A DNA stretch of 5,127 bases from Capsulimonas sp. (GTDB lineage Bacteria; Armatimonadota; Armatimonadia; Armatimonadales; Capsulimonadaceae), in contig JAOQAA010000538.1 of NCBI GenBank assembly GCA_025963815.1, positions 1-5,127 of the forward strand, written 5' to 3'. The notes below the pieces were generated by a model. That model worked only from the letters and a program-made list of their open reading frames with translations, made no database searches and was not told where the DNA came from. Every line of letters begins with the position of its first letter. Within the stretch, counting starts at the first letter, position 1. Positions 1 to 5,127 of the stretch are shown piece after piece. The position numbers and the translations under genes are program-made.

Positions 1-463
1 AGTAGCCCTCGTCATGATGTACGACGGCGATCTCATCCCCCGCCTTTAGCGAACGCCTCCAGGCCAGTGGATCGGCGGGCGGCGTCTCGCCTTCCGCCTT
101 CGGCACGGCGACGCCGCACAGATACGCGATGGCGCCGAGTTTGTCATCGTCCATGTCCTCCAGTTTCACCTTCCGGATGGCGCTGATGAGGTTGTGGCGG
201 CGCTGGAGGCGCTTCCCCTCATCGGTGGGCATCACGAGACGAAAGGCGGGTTTGCCGCGCCTGCGCTCGGTCCCTGTCTCAATGTCGAAGGCGAAGCCGC
301 CGGCGTAAATGCGGCCGCGCGCTATTCGCTCGACCACGCGGAAGGACTGCCACCATTCGCGCACGTCCATGATCTCGAAGGCGATCTCGTCGCCGACTTT
401 CAGGGAGCGCCGCCACAGCTGCTCCTCTTGTTGGTTATCGTTACACAGGGGTGTTGCGTTCAT
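1..463 (-). CDS. Hypothetical protein with a duplicated 'WRRSLKxGDEIA' domain (3' end outside window)
   Basis: The frame is open from an ATG at 463-461 to the left edge, giving 154 residues without a stop; the C-terminus is missing. AAGGAG lies 9 nt before the ATG (473-478), which fixes the start. The protein begins MNATPLCNDN. Residues 17-28 read WRRSLKVGDEIA and residues 135-146 read WRRSLKAGDEIA, so a second copy of the domain begins as the window ends. Copy 1 continues with a likely beta-rich stretch (FRVVERIARGRIYAGGFAFDIETG, about 41-64, aromatic/valine alternation with glycines) and then a basic helical stretch (about 80-115, RLQRRHNLISAIRKVKLEDM). This layout, a 'GDEIA' strand followed by V-x-R-I strands and a short helix, is like small phage/plasmid hypothetical proteins as I remember them. 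I infer a small barrel-like fold but cannot name a family or function. It is the last gene of the cluster, 91 bp behind the TubC_N-like gene. A plus-strand frame over the same stretch is judged a shadow. Confidence 0.82.
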   Translation of the reverse strand, partial: MNATPLCNDNQQEEQLWRRSLKVGDEIAFEIMDVREWWQSFRVVERIARGRIYAGGFAFDIETGTERRRGKPAFRLVMPTDEGKRLQRRHNLISAIRKVKLEDMDDDKLGAIAYLCGVAVPKAEGETPPADPLAWRRSLKAGDEIAVVHHDEGY

Positions 464-472
464 CGTCACAGT

Positions 473-478
473 CTCCTT
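473..478 (-). promoter_or_regulatory. Shine-Dalgarno of the duplicated-domain gene
   Basis: AAGGAG on the minus strand lies 9 nt before the ATG at 463. The 243-residue gene further upstream has the same hexamer at the same spacing. It gives this gene an independent start even though it lies 91 bp behind its neighbour. Confidence 0.7.
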
Positions 479-505
479 GGATCAAGCTTGCTCAAGCTCC
501 GGCGC

Positions 506-548
506 ACGTACATGGGGTTTCCAGGGGCACGGGAACGTGCATGGGGTT
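506..548. repeat. 14-bp direct repeat in the intergenic gap
   Basis: acgtacatggggtt (506-519) recurs as acgtgcatggggtt (535-548), differing at one base, with starts 29 bp apart. Between them, 527-540 can fold as a small hairpin (GCACG / GGAA / CGTGC). The pair sits in the 91-bp gap between the stop of the TubC_N-like gene (555) and the next start (463), so it is not constrained by a recognised reading frame. A pair of sites for a regulator is possible. No convincing -35/-10 promoter and no hairpin with a T-run was seen in this gap. Confidence 0.5.
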
Positions 549-554
549 ATCGCT

Positions 555-1037
555 TCACTGCGCCAGCACGCCATTCAGGTAGCGCATTCTGGGGTCCGTT
601 CTGGGGATCGGGTAAGGGTTCCCCTCTGCGGTCAATTCTTCAAAGTCCGCCCAAAGCGAGAGCACGGCGTTTTCCGAAAACGGGTCCGACGGATCTCGGT
701 AGCCGGTCGGCATATCACACCGCTTCGCGAACGACTTGATCATCCGCCAAACGTAATCCAGGCTCTCTTGACGAGACGCTCCGTAAACGTATTCCTGATA
801 ACGTAGGGCGGTGATCTTCCCGTCGATCCTCGTGAATTTCGTCCGCAGGTCGGCGATCCGAAGGATCTCAGGCTTATGGTGGTCGAGCGCTTCGCGCAGC
901 TTCGTCGTCAGCTTGTCCGTCTTCCCGGCGACAGCGAGGTCGTTATCGACGACGCCGATTTCGATGTCTCGCTGGGCCAGAGCGGTAATTGTCTGGAGAA
1001 GCGACGGATATGCCGGAGCGGTAATCGTGTTTGTCAT
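555..1037 (-). CDS. TubC N-terminal docking domain-related protein
   Basis: The protein has 160 residues from the ATG at 1037-1035 (MTNTITAPAY...) to TGA at 557-555. I prefer this start to the in-frame ATG at 1052 because it forms a TGATG overlap with the primase-helicase stop and has GGGAG (1046-1050) 8 nt upstream, whereas the ATG at 1052 has no Shine-Dalgarno. Residues about 12-61 fit the TubC_N pattern: a helix (SLLQTITALAQRDIEIGV), a short strand pair around DNDLAVAG, then a helix of the form LTTKLREALDHHKPEIL. This domain was named from docking segments of hybrid NRPS/PKS enzymes, but stand-alone relatives also occur in bacterial genomes outside such enzymes; no carrier-protein or synthetase domain is present here. 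The remaining 100 residues (DLRTKFTRIDGKITALRY..., YVWRMIKSFAKRCD..., FEELTAEGNPYPIPRTDPR) match nothing I recognise. The overlap suggests translational coupling with the primase-helicase and a role in the same replication module, by inference only. Confidence 0.85.
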   Translation of the reverse strand: MTNTITAPAYPSLLQTITALAQRDIEIGVVDNDLAVAGKTDKLTTKLREALDHHKPEILRIADLRTKFTRIDGKITALRYQEYVYGASRQESLDYVWRMIKSFAKRCDMPTGYRDPSDPFSENAVLSLWADFEELTAEGNPYPIPRTDPRMRYLNGVLAQ

Positions 1038-3751
1038 CAGACTTTCTCCCATACTTTGGTCTTGCTGTCGTCAGCGTTCGAAAAGAGCGGAAGGACAGGA
1101 GGGTCGTAAGGGTCTGATTGGACACGAGTTTCCAAGAAACTCTCTTCACGAGAAATTACAGTAGAAAGTTTTGGGGAAGTCATGTCCAATCCGACCCTTG
1201 CGACCCTATTCTCTTCGAGATAATTCCGTTCGTTGTCAGTCAAAAGTCCGACGCCACGCCACCTTCGGACACCGTTGGTTTTAGTGTTTTCATAACCACG
1301 CTGGCTAAGAGAGGTGCCGAAGTAACGCTGGGATTTGTGGTACTCGCCGTTGTCCTTGCACCACATTTCATATCCCTTGTAGAGTTCTCCGGCGGTCGAT
1401 ACGGCGTTTGGCCCTATGTAGCAGCAGTCTTCGATAAACGCGCCGATGACGTCCTGTTCCTTGCGTAGTTCGTCGGTCGCGGCCTTGACTTCGGCGGGGG
1501 CGTTCAGACCGGATCGCCTCCATTCCAGACAGCCGGAGAGGAACCAGTTGAGAATGCCGGAGAGTTCACCCGTCAGCTTGTCGAAGAGGTTTTTATCCTT
1601 GTCTTCCGGTGCGATCTCGGCCGTGAACGGAACCAGTAAGAACCGACGCCAGATCCCGCCCGCCCCCTTTTCGTCGGCGGTGATGCGCGGCTTATAATTG
1701 CCGAACATCCAGAGCTTTAGCACGGGTTTGAAGTTCACCTCGCCGCTGTAGAGCGCGCGGGCGGACACGCTGTCCTCGGCGGTGATGTCCTTGATAAACG
1801 CCTCATTGAGGCGGTCGCCCTGCTGGACTTCCGACACGCTGACAAACCGCTTTCCGATCAGCGCCATCACCTCGGGCGACGCCGCGCCGCTGTTCTTTCC
1901 GTGCGCGTGCTGCATGAAGGTTTCCCGCTGACTCTTGATGCCGTACTCCCCCATGATCAGCTTCACGATTTCGGTGAAGACCGACTTGCCGTTTCCCCCG
2001 GAGCCGTACAAATAGAACATGGCGTGTTCGACCTGACTGCCCGTCAGCGTGTAACCGGTGGCGCGCTGAATAAACGATCGGACGTCCGCCTCGGGCTGCC
2101 AGATGTTCATCGAGCGTTCCCAGACAGGGCACTTGGCAAGCGGGTCGAAGAACACCGGCGCAAGCCTGGTAATGAGATCCTCGCGCCGGTGCGGCGTCAG
2201 CTGGCCGGTGACAAGGCTCAGTGTCCCGTTCGCCACGTTGAACAGATCGTTGTCGCGGTCCCAATCGGTATGACGGACGGCGATCTCGGCGTCACTGGAC
2301 GCGACCTTGATCATCGCCGTCAGCCGTGTGAGGTCAAGGGACCGCTTCGCGTGCTTCGCCAGCTCGACACGCATGATCTCGTCGTGACAATCCGCGACCT
2401 CGTGGTAGATATTCCGCGCGGTCATCTTGGCGAGCTCCTGGACGCGGTTCGTCTCGTCGAGCGCCCAGCGCATGCCGTCCCACACGTACCAGCACTTCAG
2501 GGAGTGGTCATAGCGGACGATGTCCTTGTGCTGTGCGACGAAGCGTCGGCCGTTCGCGGTGTCCGTCGAGAAGTACGCGGCGGGAGGCCGGGCAGGTTCA
2601 GGTTCTCCCGCCGCTGCTGGTGGATCAGCGTCTCTTGATGGCGGAGGAGTGCGCGCCGGCTGTCGCTGCTCCCCGAAGCCCTGCTTCCCCAAATCACGCG
2701 CAGCATCTTTGAAATTGCCGTTGTGCTTTAGGAAGGCATAGACACCGAATGGTGTGTAAGACTTCTCCGCTTCGAATGGCGCGGCGCTGGTGGAGAACGG
2801 GAAGAAAAGGCCGCTTCCCGCGTAGTTCGTCGTCGCGCTGATATGCCGCCCTGTCTTGCCGGGACGACACCAGAGCCCCTTGTCGCCGTGCTGCCCTATC
2901 CTGCGCCATCCCTCCGTCTCCAGGAGCGCTTCGAAGTCGTCGCGCTGGTTGTAGTCTTCGCCAGGCCGCAGACCGCCGTCAGCGCTCGGCCGGGGCGCGC
3001 TGCGCCCCACCACGGACGCCGGTTCGACGGAGAGATTGAAGAGCTGCGCCATGCGGTGGTACGCACGCCGCTGCTCAGCCGTGATGAAGGGGATGTCGAA
3101 CAGATTCCCGCGAACGAGGAGGTACGGCGCATTGTCCGGATGACATGCGGCCGGGGTTGGCGGCGCGAGGGCCTGTCCGCCTTCGCCGCGCGTCTCGATC
3201 CGGACCTCCAGCTTATGGGGAACGCCGTCGATCATCTTCGCGCCCTTCGTTCCCACTGGGACGGGGACGGGCTCCATCGCGAGCTTCGTGTTCTTGCCCA
3301 CGGGCGTGTCGCAACGATAGTACAGGTGACGACCGCCCGAAGGCGTGACGACCAGCGGCAGGGCGTCGATCAGATCGCCGACATCATGGTCAAGACACGT
3401 CTGACGCCATTCATCATAGACCCCGATTTGATCGAAGTCGAGGATCTCCAGATGACCGCTGACGATGCCGCCGACAATGCCGATCCCGCGAACCAGATCG
3501 CCTTGGACGACCGCGTCGGAGCCGAACCAGCGGACAAGCTCTTCGTCCGTGGCAAAGCGGCTCTGAAACGGCTTCCAGACACTCTTATTGCGCTGCGACT
3601 GTTCGTCGTATTCTTTCGGGAGAACGCCCCAGTCAGGCGCTTTTGACCCGTCGCCGGCAATCGGGATGACGGACACGCCGGAGGCGATATACATGCGCGC
3701 CGCGTCCAATAAGGACGCGGCCGCAGCTTGCTGAGTTGATGGAGGCGCCAC
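1037..3751 (-). CDS. Bifunctional primase-polymerase / P4-D5-type SF3 helicase (replication initiator)
   Basis: This is a 904-residue replication protein. The N-terminal module is an archaeo-eukaryotic-type prim-pol: LDFDQ (104-108) supplies the metal-binding aspartates D105 and D107, SGGRHLYYR (138-146) is the second motif with H142, and IETRGEGGQALAPP (185-198) is the third, with E186 where aspartate is usual. Residues about 272-360 (GWRRIG..., SGLFFPFSTS..., FGVYAFLKHNGNFKDAARDLG) form an accessory region often seen in this protein type. A Pro/Ala-rich linker (about 362-392) leads to a D5_N-like region (about 395-545, with NVANGTLSLVTGQLTPHRREDL at 505-526). The helicase core follows: Walker A GSGGNGKS (583-590; DNA 1982-2005), Walker B-type FVSVSE (636-641), sensor motif LWMFGN (680-685) and arginine finger GGIWRRF (698-704). 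A winged-helix-like region (about 755-835) is followed by a tail (about 840-904) encoded by the inverted repeat at 1100-1207. The start is GTG at 3751, backed by GGAGG 9 nt upstream and only 2 nt from the preceding stop. Expected role: origin melting, unwinding and primer synthesis for a phage or plasmid-like element. Confidence 0.95.
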   Translation of the reverse strand: MAPPSTQQAAAASLLDAARMYIASGVSVIPIAGDGSKAPDWGVLPKEYDEQSQRNKSVWKPFQSRFATDEELVRWFGSDAVVQGDLVRGIGIVGGIVSGHLEILDFDQIGVYDEWRQTCLDHDVGDLIDALPLVVTPSGGRHLYYRCDTPVGKNTKLAMEPVPVPVGTKGAKMIDGVPHKLEVRIETRGEGGQALAPPTPAACHPDNAPYLLVRGNLFDIPFITAEQRRAYHRMAQLFNLSVEPASVVGRSAPRPSADGGLRPGEDYNQRDDFEALLETEGWRRIGQHGDKGLWCRPGKTGRHISATTNYAGSGLFFPFSTSAAPFEAEKSYTPFGVYAFLKHNGNFKDAARDLGKQGFGEQRQPARTPPPSRDADPPAAAGEPEPARPPAAYFSTDTANGRRFVAQHKDIVRYDHSLKCWYVWDGMRWALDETNRVQELAKMTARNIYHEVADCHDEIMRVELAKHAKRSLDLTRLTAMIKVASSDAEIAVRHTDWDRDNDLFNVANGTLSLVTGQLTPHRREDLITRLAPVFFDPLAKCPVWERSMNIWQPEADVRSFIQRATGYTLTGSQVEHAMFYLYGSGGNGKSVFTEIVKLIMGEYGIKSQRETFMQHAHGKNSGAASPEVMALIGKRFVSVSEVQQGDRLNEAFIKDITAEDSVSARALYSGEVNFKPVLKLWMFGNYKPRITADEKGAGGIWRRFLLVPFTAEIAPEDKDKNLFDKLTGELSGILNWFLSGCLEWRRSGLNAPAEVKAATDELRKEQDVIGAFIEDCCYIGPNAVSTAGELYKGYEMWCKDNGEYHKSQRYFGTSLSQRGYENTKTNGVRRWRGVGLLTDNERNYLEENRVARVGLDMTSPKLSTVISREESFLETRVQSDPYDPPVLPLFSNADDSKTKVWEKV
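1046..1050 (-). promoter_or_regulatory. Shine-Dalgarno that decides the start of the TubC_N-like gene
   Basis: GGGAG on the minus strand lies 8 nt before the ATG at 1037, inside the last codons of the primase-helicase gene. The rival ATG at 1052 overlaps this motif and has only CAAGACCAAAGT in front of it, so it is unlikely to be used. Confidence 0.7.
1100..1207. repeat. Large imperfect inverted repeat in the 3' end of the primase-helicase gene
   Basis: The outer arms 1100-1124 and 1183-1207 are reverse complements at 23 of 25 positions. The homology resumes inward after a weaker stretch: 1137-1145 pairs with 1163-1171 at 8 of 9 positions, leaving a loop of about 17 nt (1146-1162). In the minus-strand mRNA two of the inner mismatches would be G-U wobbles (1182/1125 and 1166/1142), so a long hairpin is likely. 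It encodes about residues 849-884, the tail after the winged helix, which reads RVARVGLD on one arm and RVQSDPYDP on the other. Its right-hand end lies 170 nt upstream of the start of the next gene and its left-hand end 63 nt upstream. Confidence 0.88.
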
Positions 3752-3753
3752 AG

Positions 3754-4485
3754 TCAGCGCCCTCCGTGCGTTTTGAGGTACCGAGAGGCCGCGACGTACT
3801 TGGCGGCGTACGGAAACACGGGGTCGTCAATGACCGCAGGAACGAACATGGTGAAGACTGTCAGAAAGTCTTTCAGCGCCTCCTGATCGCCTCTCTGAGA
3901 GGCGGCGAGGGCGGCGGGGTAATCCGCCGCTGTTCGCCGCGCCAGCGCAATCGAGATGACGCCTGGCGTGATCATGCGTCGCATCATCTCGGGCGTCGCA
4001 TATGGCGCGGCGGTTTTGAGTAAGGGCGTGAGGAAGTGATGACTGGGAATGTGGATCATGCCGCAGTCGATGCTGTTCTTCGGGAGCTTCAAGTTCTGGA
4101 TCGTTTCGTCGTCCAGAATGCCGTCACGGTCCCACGCCCAGTACTGGATGCGCTGGGGCAAATCCTCGGGGCTGAGCCGCCAATCTTTGGATCGATGCTC
4201 CAGATCGGAAACGGCCTCCATATAGTCGAGGTAGTTCCAGCAAGTGATATCCGCCTTCGGAAGCTCAAAGCTCAGAAACCGGAGCAGGTAGCTCACCGTC
4301 ATTTCCATTGAGGCAGCACTCACCGTGGGGGTCAGTGTGATGGTGGACCGGACGGACTTTTTCAGGATGTCGTCGAAACACGCGGTGAGATGCGCGTGAA
4401 CCGTGTTCAGCTCGTCCTGGGCCTGCGCGAAGCCGAACTGTTCCGGGTGAAGACCGTAATCGCCAAGGGTTTGCATGTAATCCAT
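3754..4485 (-). CDS. Hypothetical protein upstream of the primase-helicase
   Basis: The protein has 243 residues, with ATG at 4485-4483 and TGA at 3756-3754. AAGGAG (4495-4500) lies 9 nt before the start. I do not recognise a family. It looks soluble: no signal peptide and no clear membrane span. The N-terminal half is mainly helical and acidic (FAQAQDELNTVHAHLTACFDDI, about 19-40); the middle contains several tryptophans (CWNYLDYMEAV, SKDWRLSPEDLPQRIQYWAW); the C-terminal half is alanine-rich and helical (MMRRMITPGVISIALARR, then AALAASQRGDQEALKDFL). No nucleotide-binding loop, zinc site or helix-turn-helix is obvious; HIPSHH at 145-150 is histidine-rich but isolated. The stop is 2 nt from the GTG of the primase-helicase, and that gene's Shine-Dalgarno lies within this coding sequence, so the two are very likely co-transcribed and translationally coupled. 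A replication accessory role is only an inference from position. Confidence 0.88.
   Translation of the reverse strand: MDYMQTLGDYGLHPEQFGFAQAQDELNTVHAHLTACFDDILKKSVRSTITLTPTVSAASMEMTVSYLLRFLSFELPKADITCWNYLDYMEAVSDLEHRSKDWRLSPEDLPQRIQYWAWDRDGILDDETIQNLKLPKNSIDCGMIHIPSHHFLTPLLKTAAPYATPEMMRRMITPGVISIALARRTAADYPAALAASQRGDQEALKDFLTVFTMFVPAVIDDPVFPYAAKYVAASRYLKTHGGR
3761..3765 (-). promoter_or_regulatory. Shine-Dalgarno supporting the GTG start of the primase-helicase
   Basis: GGAGG on the minus strand lies 9 nt before GTG at 3751-3749, within the last codons of the upstream gene. The first in-frame ATG inside the gene (codon 20, about 3694) would cut into the first helix of the prim-pol module, so GTG is preferred. 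Confidence 0.75.
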
Positions 4486-4494
4486 CGTCGTTTT

Positions 4495-4500
4495 CTCCTT
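4495..4500 (-). promoter_or_regulatory. Shine-Dalgarno of the 243-residue hypothetical gene
   Basis: AAGGAG on the minus strand, 9 nt before ATG at 4485, lies in the 30-nt gap after the mini-ORF stop (4516). It supports the first methionine; a second ATG follows three codons later. Confidence 0.75.
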
Positions 4501-4515
4501 GAATGGCGGGCGGTG

Positions 4516-4569
4516 TTAGCCAGCGGCTTTCAGCGTGTCGGCCGGGATGTTATTCGTAGGCTCGGACAT
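4516..4569 (-). CDS. Possible 17-residue mini-ORF (leader peptide or small protein)
   Basis: ATG at 4569-4567 opens a 17-codon frame, MSEPTNNIPADTLKAAG, ending with TAA at 4518-4516. GGAG (4576-4579) stands 6 nt before the ATG, a good ribosome binding site. Third codon positions are mostly G or C, as in the neighbouring genes. The same frame runs open further upstream to 4770, but that part overlaps the preceding gene and the terminator and reads as an Arg/Ser/Pro-rich shadow, so only the short form is supported. It begins directly after the terminator T-run and ends 30 nt before the next gene. It could be a translated leader that couples ribosomes to the 243-residue gene, a small functional protein, or chance. 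No known leader peptide is recognised; it has no run of a single amino acid of the kind used in classical attenuation. Confidence 0.45.
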   Translation of the reverse strand: MSEPTNNIPADTLKAAG

Positions 4570-4582
4570 AATGTTCTCCGCG

Positions 4583-4615
4583 AAAAAGAGCCGGGGCGAT
4601 GCTCGCCGCCCCGGC
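4583..4615 (-). terminator. Intrinsic (rho-independent) terminator or attenuator
   Basis: On the minus strand, 4615-4607 (GCCGGGGCG) pairs perfectly with 4598-4590 (CGCCCCGGC): a 9-bp, almost all G-C stem with an 8-nt loop, followed at once by TCTTTTT (4589-4583). It lies 27 nt after the stop of the upstream gene, a normal terminator distance. The ribosome binding site of the mini-ORF starts only 3 nt after the T-run, leaving no room for a promoter in between. The structure either ends the upstream transcript partially or acts as a control point for the downstream replication genes. Confidence 0.82.
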
Positions 4616-4642
4616 CGGTCGGAACGATGTTTGGACAATGGA

Positions 4643-5127
4643 CTAGGCGGCGAGAGCCAGCTCGCGGTTATCGTCGAGTGGAGCGTTCTGAGATGGCGCA
4701 GCGCTGAGGGCGTTCGGGGTGTCCTGACGCGTCTCCCGTTGCTGCTCTTGATCCACGTCGTACATCTCATAGATCCACGCGTGCGCCTCTTTGGTCGTGC
4801 ACATACGTCCGGCGCAAAGGATGCGGATGTCGGCTTCGGCGATGTCGGCGTACTCCCGACCGTGCTTGATCTCCAGGCGCGCCAGGGCGATGGCTTTGCG
4901 GCGCAAGTTGGCCTCGGATGTGGCGCGGGTCACGTAGTCCTGAGGGACCTGCCGGGAGCGCTTGATTGGCGCCATCTCCACGCGGCGGCGCAGGGCGGCG
5001 AAGCGGCGGGCGATGGTCCGTCCGTGGCCGGGAATGCCGTGGAAGGCGGCAAGGTCCGCGTACTCGAAGCTGGTGAGCAGGTTGCGCAGGATCATGTCGT
5101 GCACGCGGTTAACCTTGGCGTAATCGA
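4643..5127 (-). CDS. Hypothetical small basic protein (5' end probably outside window)
   Basis: The frame is open from the right edge to TAG at 4645-4643. A GTG at 5104 would give 153 residues (then HDMILRNLL...), with only a weak AAGG 8 nt upstream. The codons before it (DYAKVNRV) look like ordinary coding sequence, so I favour a gene that continues beyond the window; an ATG at 5095 is another possible start. The N-terminal part is helical and very basic (NLLTSFEYADLAAFHGIPGHG, then RTIARRFAALRRRVE), which could bind nucleic acid, but I do not see a convincing helix-turn-helix. A second helical stretch (TRATSEANLRRKAIALARLEIKHGREYADIAEADIRILCAGR) has two cysteines within it or just after it. 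The last 40 residues (DQEQQRETRQDTPNALSAAP...) look disordered. I do not recognise the family. The terminator follows 27 nt after the stop, so this gene may end a transcript of its own. Confidence 0.8.
   Translation of the reverse strand, partial: DYAKVNRVHDMILRNLLTSFEYADLAAFHGIPGHGRTIARRFAALRRRVEMAPIKRSRQVPQDYVTRATSEANLRRKAIALARLEIKHGREYADIAEADIRILCAGRMCTTKEAHAWIYEMYDVDQEQQRETRQDTPNALSAAPSQNAPLDDNRELALAA

Noticed and set aside
485..498. Small hairpin near 485-498 (GCTT GAGC AAGC) as a terminator after the TubC_N-like gene
   Set aside because: Very short stem and no T-run on the minus strand; it is followed by the Shine-Dalgarno of the next gene.
492..542. 16-residue minus-strand ORF (MHVPVPLETPCTCAGA) in the intergenic gap
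   Set aside because: No ribosome binding site (AGCGATAACCCC precedes the ATG) and composition explained by the local repeats.
194..739. Plus-strand ORF of 181 codons
   Set aside because: It lies opposite the duplicated-domain gene and runs through the intergenic gap and into the TubC_N-like gene; no Shine-Dalgarno and an implausible Gly/Ala/Arg/Ser-rich product. The minus-strand frames have ribosome binding sites and motif support.
1035..1052. ATG at 1052 as start of the TubC_N-like gene (MGESLM...)
   Set aside because: No Shine-Dalgarno in front of it; the sequence GGGAG that begins in this ATG serves the next in-frame ATG at 1037.
1901..2638. Plus-strand ORF (245 codons) opposite the helicase part
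   Set aside because: Shadow of the helicase domain, whose Walker A and D5_N-type motifs are in the minus frame.
2843..3646. Long plus-strand ORF (267 codons) opposite the prim-pol module
   Set aside because: Antisense shadow in GC-rich DNA: the minus strand here carries the conserved prim-pol motifs, and the plus-strand product is Arg-rich without recognisable domains.
4516..4770. 84-codon minus-strand version of the mini-ORF starting at 4770
   Set aside because: It overlaps the upstream gene in another frame, passes through the terminator, and its first 67 residues are Arg/Ser/Pro-rich like a shadow; only the last 17 codons have their own ribosome binding site.

Overview
This is a GC-rich window (roughly 60% G+C by eye) in which every convincing gene lies on the minus strand. 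It looks like the replication module of a bacterial mobile element (phage, prophage, plasmid or integrative element). The main reason is one long gene for a primase-polymerase fused to a P4/D5-type superfamily 3 helicase, surrounded by short proteins with no housekeeping relatives that I recognise. I see no rRNA, tRNA, CRISPR array, transposase or integrase. The sequence does not fix the host; a high-GC bacterium is as far as I can go.

In transcription order (right to left): (1) the 3' part of a small basic protein of unknown function, entering from the right edge and stopping at 4643; (2) a well-formed intrinsic terminator (4583-4615); (3) directly behind its T-run, a 17-codon mini-ORF (4569-4516) with its own Shine-Dalgarno sequence; (4) an unrecognised 243-residue protein (4485-3754); (5) the 904-residue primase-helicase (3751-1037), with a GTG start 2 nt after the previous stop and a good Shine-Dalgarno; (6) a 160-residue protein (1037-555) that overlaps the primase stop as TGATG and carries a TubC_N-like N-terminal domain; (7) after a 91-bp gap holding a 14-bp direct repeat, a gene (463 to beyond position 1) encoding a duplicated small domain, cut by the left edge.

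Genes 4 to 6 are tightly spaced and probably co-translated. A plausible working picture is that the primase-helicase opens and primes the element's own origin while the flanking small proteins act as accessory or regulatory factors. Only the primase-helicase role has motif support.

The most unusual structure is a roughly 108-bp imperfect inverted repeat (1100-1207) inside the last part of the primase-helicase gene, downstream of all recognised domains. Its outer arms match at 23 of 25 positions, and each arm is built from two tandem AGGGTC-type 9-mers. It could act as an mRNA hairpin, a protein-binding or origin site, or be an inserted palindromic element that adds a protein tail. Other points of interest are the terminator placed immediately before a ribosome binding site, the mini-ORF, and the diverged but selected domain duplication in the last gene.
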